From positions 4,402,001 through 4,466,000 of the forward strand of contig NZ_CP070619.1 in the NCBI RefSeq assembly GCF_017068395.1: 64,000 bases of DNA. The letters are read 5' to 3'. Position 1 is the stretch's first letter. Every line of letters starts with the position of its first letter. Source of the stretch: Rhodococcus pseudokoreensis (GTDB taxonomy: Bacteria; Actinomycetota; Actinomycetes; Mycobacteriales; Mycobacteriaceae). The notes beneath the pieces were generated by a model. The model worked only from the letters and a program-made list of their open reading frames with translations. It ran no database searches and was not told the origin of the DNA. Made by a program: the position numbers and the translations under genes. Positions 29,519-38,020 of this stretch are shown here, in pieces.

Positions 29519-30352
29519 ATGGAATGTGAGAACCCAGGTGGAGGCGCCGGACAGGTGCTGCGCCCCGACGTCCATCGCGGGCGGGTGGCACTGATCACCG
29601 GTGGAGGCACCGGGATAGGGCGCGCGATCGCACTGGACATGGCGCGGTGCGGAGCCGACGTCGTCATCAGCGGCCGCAGGCCCGAGCCCCTCGAGAAGAC
29701 CGTCGCCGAGATCGAGGCGCTGGGCGGACGGGCGCTCGCCGTGCCCGCGGACATTCGCGAAGAAGAGCAGGTGACCGCCCTGGTCGATCGGGCCCTGGAG
29801 CGGTTCGGCCGCATCGATATTCTGGTCAACAACGCCGGCGGCCAGTTCGCGGCGCCGGCCGAGGACATCACGAGCAAGGGATGGCGCGCCGTTCACCGTC
29901 TCGCCGTCGACGCCACGTGGGCGGTCACCCGGGAGGTCGCCGTTCGCGCGATGATTCCGCAGCGGTCCGGATGCATCTTCTTCATGGCGTTCTCCCCGCG
30001 CCGGGGAATCGCATCGATGGTCCACGCGACCTCGGCCCGTGCGGCCCTCGAAAACCTCGCGTCCGGACTGTCGCTGGAGTGGAGCCGGTACGGAATCCGG
30101 TCGATCTGCATCGCCCCCGGCACCATCGCGACGGAGGGCATGGAGGACAACTACACGGAAGAGGCCCGCGCGCAGTGGACGTCCGCGGTGCCGCTCGGAC
30201 GGCTGGGCACGGCCGAGGACGTCTCCGGGGTCGTCACGTTCCTCGCCTCGCCCGCAGGCAGTTACGTCACCGGGACCACGCTGGTGATCGACGGCGGCGC
30301 CGACGCCTGGGGCACGGGCCATCCCGCACCGAAGGTCGAGGAGACCCGATGA
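29519..30352 (+). CDS. SDR family oxidoreductase with altered catalytic motif
   Basis: A 277-residue short-chain dehydrogenase. It has the dinucleotide motif TGGGTGIG and NNAGG, and ends VTGTTLVIDGGAD, all normal. The YxxxK catalytic pair is missing: the aligned stretch is MVHATSARAALENL, with Arg in place of Lys and no Tyr four before. This resembles dienoyl-CoA-reductase-like SDRs, which use other residues, so an unsaturated acyl-CoA substrate fits the operon. ATG at 29519 is preferred to TTG at 29483 because of GAGAGGCG upstream and the SDR start pattern. It overlaps the next gene by ATGA. Confidence 0.85.
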   Translation: MECENPGGGAGQVLRPDVHRGRVALITGGGTGIGRAIALDMARCGADVVISGRRPEPLEKTVAEIEALGGRALAVPADIREEEQVTALVDRALERFGRIDILVNNAGGQFAAPAEDITSKGWRAVHRLAVDATWAVTREVAVRAMIPQRSGCIFFMAFSPRRGIASMVHATSARAALENLASGLSLEWSRYGIRSICIAPGTIATEGMEDNYTEEARAQWTSAVPLGRLGTAEDVSGVVTFLASPAGSYVTGTTLVIDGGADAWGTGHPAPKVEETR

Positions 30353-30805
30353 GCGCGATCGCGGACCGCGACCTCACGGCACTGTTCGATCCGCGTTCGG
30401 TCGCGGTCCTCGGTGCGAGCAACGACGAGACCAAGTACGGCAACTGGATCAGCGTCCAGGCGCTCCGGATGACGGGCCACCGGTCGGTCCACCTCGTCAA
30501 CCGGCGCGGCGAGCGCATCCTCGGTCAGCCGTCGCTCCGCAGCCTGTCGGAACTCGACGAACGAGTCGACCTCGTGGTCATCACCGTTCCGGCACAGGGA
30601 TTCGAGGAGGCCGTCGACGACGCCCTCGCAGCGGGCGCCACCGCGATCGTCGGTGTCACCGCCGGCTTCGCCGAACTCGGCGCTGCCGGCAAGGCGGTGC
30701 AGGACCGGGTCGTGGCGCGGGTGCGGGCGGCCGGAGCGGTCCTCCTCGGGCCGAACTGCCTGGGTGTGCTGGACTCGAGCACCGCGCTGACGCTGGCGGT
30801 AGTTG

Positions 30806-31849
30806 TCAACCTGTCTGAGACAGGTTCTGGTTGATGTTGATGCCTGTCGGTTGTGGCGGGGGTGGTGCCAGGGGTCGGCGGCGGAACCGTTCGGGGTGTT
30901 CGGCCCAGATCTGGTCCAGCCGGTGCTGTCGGCGGCGGTGTTCCTCGGTGTCGAGGCCGAGGAACACCGCTACGGGGGTGTGCCGGCCCAGGGCACTGTG
31001 ACGGTGTTCGAGCGCGTAGCGGGTCATGAACGTTTCGGTCCATCGCCGCGCGTGGTCGATGTCGTCGAACCGGAGCGGGCACGACAGGTCGTACTTGATG
31101 GTCTTGAACAGCGACTCGGAGAACGGGTTGTCATCGCTGACCCTCGGCCGTGAGTAGGTGCGGCACGCGCCCGCCTCGTCGAGGGCGTCGATCAGGGCAT
31201 TCGAGCGCATCGACGGACCATTGTCGGCATGCACCACCTCGGGCACCCCGAACGTCTCGAACGCCTCGGCGAACATCCGCACCGCCAACTCGGGAACCTC
31301 GGCGTACTCGATCCGCCAGGCCACCGGGAACCGTGAGAACACGTCCATCACCAGGTACAGCAGATACCGGTCCTGCTTGCGGGGACCGTGCAACATCGTG
31401 ATGTCCCACGACCACAACTGCCCGGCCCGACCGGCCTGGGCGACCGGTGCCCGGCGGGCCGCGGTCGTGGTCCGCCGGGTGCGGCGACGGTCCCCGGTCA
31501 ACTTCTGCGCACGCGCCACCCGGTAGAACGTCGACTCCGAACACGCGACGAGCCCGGCGTCGAAAGAACGCCAATACACTTGCACCACAGACAGATCCGT
31601 GTTTTCCTCGGCCAGGATCAACTCGATGATCCGAGCTCGCTCGTCGTCGGACAACGCGGCGGGCTGGTGCCGCTGAACGTGCGGGACCGGGTCGGTGACC
31701 GGAACGTAGTGCCGGTAACCGCGGGTGCGCCGGTAGTAACTCGACCGCGGCACACCGAGCAGGGCACACGCCGCCGTGACCGGTATCGCCGCGTCCCGGT
31801 GCAACGCGCCGACGGTGTCGATCAGGACAGCTTCTCCCGCTCGAGCCAC
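30806..31849 (-). CDS. IS3-family transposase OrfB (DDE integrase core)
   Basis: A 347-residue transposase. The N-terminal HTH-21-like part (ALHRDAAIPVTAACALLGVPRSSYYRR) is followed by the rve core with the DDE residues: Asp in LWSWDITMLHG, Asp in EVVHADNGPSMRS and Glu in NPFSESLFKTIKYD. It starts inside orfA and ends 7 bases from the left end of the element. The catalytic triad is intact. Confidence 0.92.
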   Translation of the reverse strand: MARAGEAVLIDTVGALHRDAAIPVTAACALLGVPRSSYYRRTRGYRHYVPVTDPVPHVQRHQPAALSDDERARIIELILAEENTDLSVVQVYWRSFDAGLVACSESTFYRVARAQKLTGDRRRTRRTTTAARRAPVAQAGRAGQLWSWDITMLHGPRKQDRYLLYLVMDVFSRFPVAWRIEYAEVPELAVRMFAEAFETFGVPEVVHADNGPSMRSNALIDALDEAGACRTYSRPRVSDDNPFSESLFKTIKYDLSCPLRFDDIDHARRWTETFMTRYALEHRHSALGRHTPVAVFLGLDTEEHRRRQHRLDQIWAEHPERFRRRPLAPPPPQPTGININQNLSQTG

Positions 31850-32288
31850 TGCGCGTACTCGCTCGCGCTCATCAACGCCGGTGGGATCGCAGAGGGGTCC
31901 TCGTTCGAGCGCTTGGTGATCCCCTGCAAGAGCTCGAACGCTTTTCCCAGGATCTCCTGGGCGGTCTCCGCCTGTTCCACCTGGGCCTTGAGTCGTGTGT
32001 TCTCCCGGCGCAGCCGCGCCAGCTCGGCCCGATCCCGACTGTCCATCCAGTTCCTCGACTTCTCTGCAGCGGCGACCATCGCCTGTGTGTATTGTCCGCT
32101 CTCCCGCGCCCGCGAAGCCACGCGGTGACGTGGTTCTTGCTCAGGTTCAACTCACGTAGCAGTCGTGTCTTGGCGCCGTGCTCGGTGCACTCGTCCCACC
32201 GGCGCAGCACCTCGATCCGAAACGCGATCGGAAACGAACGCCTACCCGTCGGACCACGCCCGATCGGAAAGCTGTCGATATCGGTCAC
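31822..32288 (-). pseudogene. IS3-family OrfA, split by a frameshift
   Basis: The frame starting at 32288 encodes the HTH part (SFPIAFRIEVLRRWDECTEH, then LRELNLSKNHVTAWLRGRGRA). The expected continuation, ARESGQYTQAMVAAAEKSRN and a coiled coil (ELARLRRENTRLKAQVEQAE), is in a different frame that ends at 31822. The switch lies in the G/C-rich run near 32105-32120 and is restored by a one-base backward slip. Either the OrfA gene is mutated, which would leave the element unable to move by itself, or this is a programmed slip; the former is more likely. Confidence 0.7.
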
Positions 32289-33996
32289 AGGGAACTCCGC
32301 TCCCCACGCCGACTGCCAGGTGTCTCACGACCATGCTGACAGCCAACGCTGGCGTCGAACCCGCTGCCCGCCGGACGCGTCGCGCTGCTCTCGCAGAGCG
32401 GCAACATGGCACTCGAACTCAGCCAGTTCCTCGAGGCCCGCGGACACGGGTTCTCCCGATTCGCCTCGCTGGGGAACCAGGCGGACCTCGGCGCCGCCGA
32501 CCTCATCCGGTCGTGCGTCGAGCACGACGACACCGAACTCATCGCCGTGTACTGCGAGGACTTCGGTGACGGGCGGGCGTTCGTCGATGCCGCCGCGCAG
32601 GCGTCCCGCGCCGGGAAGCCGGTGCTGCTGCTGACGGTGGGTGGCAGCGAGGCCTCCATCCGCGGGGCGCAGTCGCACACGGGATCGCTGACGTCCGACA
32701 GCGCGGTCATCGACGCGGCCTGCCGCGCGTCCGGGGTGTACCGGGTGTCGAGTCCGCGCCAACTCGCGGACGTCGCCGCGACACTCCTCGGGTACGGACC
32801 CGCGGAGGTGCGCCGGGTCGGTGTCGTCGCCGACGGCGGCGGTCACGCGGGCGTCGCGTCCGACGTTGTGGAGACCGCCGGACTCACGGTTCCGGAGTTC
32901 CCCGCCGCCATCAGCGGCGCACTGCGCGACCTGTTGCCGCCGTCCGCCGGAGTGACCAACCCGGTCGACCTCGCGGGCGCCGGGGAACAGGACATCACCT
33001 CGTTCGTCTCGGTCCTCGACACCATCCTGCAGAGTCCGGCGGTCGATTCCGTCCTTCTCACCGGATATTTCGGCGGCTACGGCAGTTACGGCGAGAACCT
33101 GGCGCGCAAGGAGATCGAGACCGCCCGTGCGATGGCGGAAACGGCCCGCGCCCACGGCAAACCCGTCGTCGTGCACACGATGCATCCCGACAGCGCCGCG
33201 GCGAGGGTGCTCGCCGACAGCGGGGTCCCGGTCTTCCGCGCGGTGGAGGACGCGGCCGGAGCGCTCGGCGTCATCGCCGAAACCGCTGCGCCGCAACATC
33301 AGGTGAGCTCGGACGGCCTGCCGTCCGCACCGGTCACCACCGACGCGTACTGGGATTCGCGTGAACTGTTCCGCGACGCCGGCGTCGAATTCCCCGCGGC
33401 ACGCCTGGTGCAGAATTGCGCCGAGGCGGTGGCGGCGGCCGAAACCGTCGGATACCCGGTGGTCCTGAAAGCGATGGGCCTGCTGCACAAGTCCGACTCC
33501 GGCGGGGTCACACTGGGTCTGGGGTCGGCGGAACAACTCGCCGATGCGTTCACCCGCATGGACGCCTCGCTCGGCGCGTCCGCCTACTGCGTCGAGGCGA
33601 TGGCCGACCTCAGTGAGGGGGTCGAACTCATCGTCGGGGTCCAGACCGACCCGCGGTTCGGTCCCGTCGCCATGGTCGGTCTCGGCGGCATTTTCACCGA
33701 GGTCCTCGCCGACGTGTCCTTCGCACTGGCGCCGGTCGACGCGGAGACCGCCCGCGGCCTGCTCGACAACTTGCGGGCGTCCGCCCTACTCAGAGGGGTG
33801 CGGGGCAGGCCGCCGATCGACATCGACGCCGCCGCGGACGCCATTGCCGCGATCACCGCCGTGGCCACCGCACACCCCGAGATCGCGGAACTCGAGATCA
33901 ACCCCCTGCTCGTCACCCCGAAACAAGCCCTCGGACTCGACGCGCGCATCGTCCTGAACTCATCGAACACCAACTGACACAAGGAAGTTCTGAACC

Positions 33997-35196
33997 ATGG
34001 AATTCGCATACAGCCCCCGCCTCGCCGACCTCAAGGAGCGCGCCCGCGCCCTGACCGACACGATCATGCAGTTCGAGGACGAGTGCGAACGCAACAACGG
34101 GATCTCCGACGAATCCCACGCCACCATCAAGGCGGCCGTCCTCGCATCGGGACTGCAGGCGATCAACACCCCCGTCGAATACGGCGGAGCCGGACTGACG
34201 GTACTCGAGCAGGCCGTCGTGCAGGACGAACTCGGCAAGCTCACCAATGCGCTGTGGGACACGGTGTGGCGGCCGGCGAACCCGCTGACCCACGCGACCC
34301 CCGAACAGCGGGAGCGCTACCTGATCCCCGGTGCCCGCGGCGACCGCCGCGACGCCGTCGCGATCTCCGAGGCCAACGCCGGTTCGGACTTCTCCGCGGC
34401 GAGCACCACCGCGACCCCCGACGGCAACGGCGGCTACATCATCAACGGCGAGAAGTGGTTCGTCACGGTCGGTGACGTCGCCGACTACCTCATCGTGCTG
34501 GCCAACGTCGAACCCGATCACGCCGCGACGATCTTCCTGATCGACGTCGACACCCCGGGCGTGAAGATCAAGCACATCCCCCGCTACACGCACACGTTCG
34601 TCTACGAGCACCCCGAGTTCACGTTCGAGAACGTGCGTGTCGGCGCGGACGCCGTGCTCGGCGGCATCGGGCAGGGCCACGACCTCACCCGCGACTGGTT
34701 CACGGAGGAGCGGCTGATGATCGGCGCACGCACGATCGGTGCGGCGGAGCGGGCGCTGACCCTGGCCGTCGACTGGGCACGGGAGCGGGTGCAGGGCGGC
34801 GAGCCGCTGATCAACCGTCAGCTGATCCAGGGCATGATCGCCGATTCCGTCGTGGACATCACCACCAACCGGGCGCTCACCCACCAGGTGGCGTGGGAGT
34901 TCGACCAGGCCGACCCGAATGATGCCGACCTGCGAAAGACTCTGCACGCCAAGGCCGCGACGGTGAAGCTGGCCGCGTCCGAGGCATCGAACCGGGTGGT
35001 GGACCGGGCCGTCCAGATCTTCGGCGGCCGCGGCTACATCCGCGACTACCCCGTCGAGCGGCTGTGGCGCGAACTGCGCGTCGACCGCATCTGGGAGGGC
35101 ACGTCGGAGATCCAGCGCCTGGTCATCGCGAACGAGGCCAACAAGCGGGGTCTCGAGAACCTGCTGTCCTTCCGCTACGAGGCCGGGGAGTTGTAG
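33997..35196 (+). CDS. Acyl-CoA dehydrogenase
   Basis: A 399-residue flavoprotein with complete ACAD layout. The FAD-binding stretches are AVAISEANAGSDFSAASTTATPDGNGGYIINGEKWFVT in the middle domain and QIFGGRGYIRDYPVERLWRELRVDRIWEGTSEIQRLVIA at the C-terminus. The catalytic base is not assigned here. ATG at 33997 has AAGGAAG 8 bases before. It follows the synthetase gene by 19 bases and precedes the hydratase gene by 4, so the three form one beta-oxidation-like operon: activation, dehydrogenation and hydration. Confidence 0.93.
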   Translation: MEFAYSPRLADLKERARALTDTIMQFEDECERNNGISDESHATIKAAVLASGLQAINTPVEYGGAGLTVLEQAVVQDELGKLTNALWDTVWRPANPLTHATPEQRERYLIPGARGDRRDAVAISEANAGSDFSAASTTATPDGNGGYIINGEKWFVTVGDVADYLIVLANVEPDHAATIFLIDVDTPGVKIKHIPRYTHTFVYEHPEFTFENVRVGADAVLGGIGQGHDLTRDWFTEERLMIGARTIGAAERALTLAVDWARERVQGGEPLINRQLIQGMIADSVVDITTNRALTHQVAWEFDQADPNDADLRKTLHAKAATVKLAASEASNRVVDRAVQIFGGRGYIRDYPVERLWRELRVDRIWEGTSEIQRLVIANEANKRGLENLLSFRYEAGEL

Positions 35197-35200
35197 CACG

Positions 35201-35929
35201 ATGCTGACCGAGAACACCGGAACCGTCGACGTGCGCCGGGACGGCGACGTCGCCGTCGTCACCCTGCGGCGCGAACAGAAGCGGAACGCGCTGTCCACGC
35301 ACATGGAAGCCGCACTGCTCGCCGCGCTGGGCTCGCCCGAGGTGAAATCCAGTCGGGCCGTGGTCGTCACCGGGGGCGACTCGGTGTTCTCGGCCGGCGC
35401 GGACGTCACCGAACTGCGGGAGATGACGCCGGAGGCGATCGCCGAGTACTACCGGACCTCCGGGTCGGTGTACGAGGCGCTCGCGGCGCTCCCGCAACCC
35501 ACCGTGTCCGCGATCACCGGCTACTGCCTCGGCGGCGGCCTCGAACTGGCCCTCGCCACCGACATCCGGGTCGCCGACCCCGCCGCGGTCTTCGGCTTCC
35601 CGGAGATCGGCATCGGAATCCTCCCCAGCTCCGGCGGCGTCACCCGCATCACCCGCATCGCCGGGGCCGGCCGTGCCCGCGACCTCGTGTTGCGCGGTCG
35701 GCGCTTCGATCACACGGACGCCGAACGCTGGGGCGTCGTCAGCGAGATCGCCCCTCCGGCAGAGCACGTGAAGCAGGCGCTGAGCATCGCGCACGAACTC
35801 GCGGCGTATTCGCCTCTGGCGCTGAGCATCACCAAGCAGGTGCTGGACGTCAGCGCAGACGCCCCGCACCACGCTTCGCTGCTGCTCGAGCAACTCGCCT
35901 ACTCGGCGCTGAACAAGACAACCCCTTAG
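35201..35929 (+). CDS. Enoyl-CoA hydratase/isomerase family protein
   Basis: A 242-residue crotonase-fold protein. The oxyanion-hole motifs are FSAGADVTEL and ITGYCLGGGLELALATDIRVADP, and the catalytic-region motif FGFPEIGIGILPSSGGVTRITRIAG has the Glu of the hydratase family. Downstream stretches AERWGVVSEI and ITKQVLD are normal. Its partner genes make acyl-CoA hydration or isomerisation the likely step; the substrate is unknown. Confidence 0.92.
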   Translation: MLTENTGTVDVRRDGDVAVVTLRREQKRNALSTHMEAALLAALGSPEVKSSRAVVVTGGDSVFSAGADVTELREMTPEAIAEYYRTSGSVYEALAALPQPTVSAITGYCLGGGLELALATDIRVADPAAVFGFPEIGIGILPSSGGVTRITRIAGAGRARDLVLRGRRFDHTDAERWGVVSEIAPPAEHVKQALSIAHELAAYSPLALSITKQVLDVSADAPHHASLLLEQLAYSALNKTTP

Positions 35930-36003
35930 CGGTACCGGCCGAGTGTGGCCGACTCGACCGCCACCCCGAGGGTGACGGCACCAATCTACGTAGTGGAGAC
36001 GAC

Positions 36004-37413
36004 ATGAGTTCCTTCGACGTGATGGACAGACCCGCCAAACGCGGGTTCCACACCAAGCTCCTGATCGCGTGCTGTGGCGGACCATTCCTGGACGGGTACG
36101 TCATGAGCATCATCGGCGTGGCCCTGCTCGGCGTGCACGAGCAGCTACATCCGACGACTGCCGAGGCAGGGTTGATCGGCGCGGCATCGCTGATCGGTAT
36201 CTTTTTCGGCGCCACCGTGTTCGGATTCCTCACCGACCGGGTGGGCAGGGAGAAGATGTACGCCCTCGACCTGGTGGTGCTGGTCGTCGCGTGCGTGCTG
36301 TCGGTGTTCGTCCAGTTGCCGTGGCAGCTGATCGTGCTGCGCTTCGTCATCGGCGCGGCCATCGGTGCGGACTACCCCATCGCCACCTCGCTCCTCACCG
36401 AGTTCACCCCCACCAAGAAGCGCGGCGCGATGGTCGGGATGTCCGCCGTCGCATGGTCGGCGGGCGCCGTCGCCGCCTACGTGGTCGGTGCACTCGTCGT
36501 CGGCATCTCCGGCGGCAACGACCACTGGCGCCTGCTGCTCGCGTCGAGTGCGGTTCTGGGTCTGATCGTGATCCTCGTGCGGCGCGGAATCCCGGAGTCG
36601 CCGCGGTGGCTCCTGAAGAACGGCCGGGTGGCGGACGCCGAGGCCGTGGTCGAGCAGATCTACGGCGAAAAGCTCGATCTGAGCACGGTCACCGTCGAAG
36701 ACACCGCCGACAAACCGAAGGCGGACATCAGGATCTACTTCCGGGGTCAGTACCTCGCGCGGCTGATCATGTGCAGCGCCCTGTATCTGGCGGTCGTCAC
36801 CCCGCTCTACGCGCTGCTGACGTTCCTGCCCACGATCCTGTCCGGATTCTCGATCTCCGGCGACGGTTCCGCGGGACTGATCGTGGAGACCGTCATCATC
36901 GGACTCATCGTCGCCGGATCCATTCCCGCGCTGTTCCTGGTCGAGAAGTGGGGCAGGCGCCCGATCGCGGTGATTCCGTTGGCGCTGATGGTGATTCCGT
37001 TGGCCGGGTTGTGGTTGTGGGCGGACGGGCCGCTCTGGTTCATCGTCGCCGCGTTCTGCGCGTACGCGTTCATCTCCGGCGGTCCGAGCATCCTGGTGTG
37101 GATCTACCCCAACGAACTCTTCCCCACCGAGTTCCGGGCCACGGCCGTGGGAATCGCCACCGCCGTCAGCCGGTTCGGCGCCGCGACCGGCACCTACCTG
37201 CTGCCGCTGAGCATGTCCTCGCTGGGCACCGGCACCACGATGCTGTTCGGTGCGGTCCTGACGGCGGTCGCGTTCGTGATCTGCTTCTTCATGTCGCCCG
37301 AGACCAAGGGCAAGTCGCTGGAAGAGGTGTCGTCCGTGTCCGCGGCGCCGGTGACGGGGACGAGCACTCCGCGGCTGGAGAAGCTGGAGGAGGCGTCCGC
37401 GCCGCGAACCTGA
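36004..37413 (+). CDS. MFS transporter (sugar/aromatic-acid type)
   Basis: A 469-residue major-facilitator protein with about 12 membrane segments. MFS loop motifs are present: GFLTDRVGREKMY after helix 2, RFVIGAAIGADYPIATSLLTEFTPTKKRG after helix 4, RRGIPESPRWLLKNGR after helix 6, and VEKWGRRPIAVI in the second half. The GADYP and PESPRW motifs place it with the metabolite:H+ symporter or sugar porter groups. It ends the TetR-controlled operon and probably imports the operon's substrate. A strong terminator follows. Confidence 0.9.
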   Translation: MSSFDVMDRPAKRGFHTKLLIACCGGPFLDGYVMSIIGVALLGVHEQLHPTTAEAGLIGAASLIGIFFGATVFGFLTDRVGREKMYALDLVVLVVACVLSVFVQLPWQLIVLRFVIGAAIGADYPIATSLLTEFTPTKKRGAMVGMSAVAWSAGAVAAYVVGALVVGISGGNDHWRLLLASSAVLGLIVILVRRGIPESPRWLLKNGRVADAEAVVEQIYGEKLDLSTVTVEDTADKPKADIRIYFRGQYLARLIMCSALYLAVVTPLYALLTFLPTILSGFSISGDGSAGLIVETVIIGLIVAGSIPALFLVEKWGRRPIAVIPLALMVIPLAGLWLWADGPLWFIVAAFCAYAFISGGPSILVWIYPNELFPTEFRATAVGIATAVSRFGAATGTYLLPLSMSSLGTGTTMLFGAVLTAVAFVICFFMSPETKGKSLEEVSSVSAAPVTGTSTPRLEKLEEASAPRT

Positions 37414-37428
37414 GAGATCGCCTTTCCT

Positions 37429-37466
37429 CCGCCCCTGCCGACTTTTGCTTCCGTCGGCAGGGGCGG
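37429..37466 (+). terminator. Terminator after the MFS gene
   Basis: CCGCCCCTGCCGAC, loop of 10 bases (TTTTGCTTCC), GTCGGCAGGGGCGG: a perfect 14-bp GC-rich stem 16 bases after the stop. It closes the operon that begins at 29519. Confidence 0.85.
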
Positions 37467-37575
37467 ACCCCTGTGCGACCATGTCCCGCTGCCTGGGAGA
37501 AGGGGCTCCCCGCCGGCGGCGTGCTGCGCTACTCTCACGGCTAGAACACGTTCTATTCGACTGAGGAGTCGCATC

Positions 37576-37950
37576 ATGGCACCGTCCGCAGAAGACATCC
37601 GCAAGACCGTCGAGAGGTATATCGAGGCGGTGGCCACCGGGACCGCCGACGACGTCGTCGCGCTGTACGCCGAGGGCGCCACCGTGGAGGACCCGGTGGG
37701 CACCGAGCCGCGGACCTCGGTGGAATCGCTGCGCGAGTTCTACGGGGTGATCGAACCGCTGAAGCAGACCGGCGAACTCCTGACGCTGAAGATCGCCGGC
37801 AACTCGGCGGCGTTCCACTTCTCCCTCGTCACCGACCTCGGTGAGCAGAAGCTCGAGATCGCGCCGATCGACGTCATGACCTTCGACGACGACGGCAAGA
37901 TCACGTCGATGCGGGCGTTCTGGTCGCAGGAGGACATGATCACCAGCTGA
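37576..37950 (+). CDS. Ketosteroid isomerase-like (steroid delta-isomerase / NTF2-like) protein
   Basis: A 124-residue NTF2-fold protein matching true delta5-3-ketosteroid isomerases. The three catalytic positions are present: Tyr15 in VERYIEAV, Asp39 in ATVEDPVG, and Asp99 in IDVMTFDDDGKI; the end TSMRAFWSQEDM also fits. Most SnoaL-type relatives lack this set, so real isomerase activity on 3-oxo-5-ene steroids is plausible. It stands alone, with its own promoter region after the MFS terminator and no other steroid genes nearby. Confidence 0.8.
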   Translation: MAPSAEDIRKTVERYIEAVATGTADDVVALYAEGATVEDPVGTEPRTSVESLREFYGVIEPLKQTGELLTLKIAGNSAAFHFSLVTDLGEQKLEIAPIDVMTFDDDGKITSMRAFWSQEDMITS

Positions 37951-38020
37951 CCGAAAGCCGGGCCGGCAACCACACCGCAATACGGCCCGGCCGATCGGCG
38001 ACTGTGCCTACGATGGCGGG

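Larger units (their letters stand above)
30799..32345 (-). mobile_element. IS3-type insertion sequence in the acyl-CoA synthetase gene
   Basis: About 1547 bp, flanked on both sides by ACGCTGGCG (30790-30798 and 32346-32354), a 9-base target duplication. The ends are related inverted repeats: the left end reads TAGTTGTCAACCTGTCTGAG and the right end inward TGGCTGTCAGCATGGTCGTG. It carries two minus-strand frames, orfA and orfB, overlapping by 28 bases as in IS3-family elements that make a fused transposase by frameshift. A 9-base duplication is longer than the usual 3-5 of IS3 relatives; part of the match may belong to the element end. Confidence 0.9.
30349..33977 (+). pseudogene. Acyl-CoA synthetase (NDP-forming type) gene interrupted by an IS element
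   Basis: Two parts of one gene flank the insertion. The 5' part (30349-30798, 150 codons) starts MSAIADRDLTALFDPRSVAVLGAS, the CoA-binding domain, and reads to GPNCLGVLDSSTALTLA. The 3' part resumes at 32355 with SNPLPPGRVALLSQSGNMA-type sequence (here SNPLPAGRVALLSQSGNMA) and runs to 33977 through the succinyl-CoA-synthetase-like and ATP-grasp domains (VLKAMGLLHKSDSGGV, AMADLSEGVELIVGVQTDPRFGP). Joining 30798 to 32355 gives an unbroken 690-residue protein, normal for fused ADP-forming acetate-CoA-ligase-like enzymes. In the present state the 5' frame stops at 30834 inside the element, so the enzyme is probably inactive. Confidence 0.9.

Noticed and set aside
30809..30825. ACCTGTCT-G-AGACAGGT palindrome and TGTCTCA at 32321, resembling the prm activator dyad
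   Set aside because: Both are at the ends of the IS element and belong to its terminal inverted repeats; the spacing differs from the 17-bp dyad.
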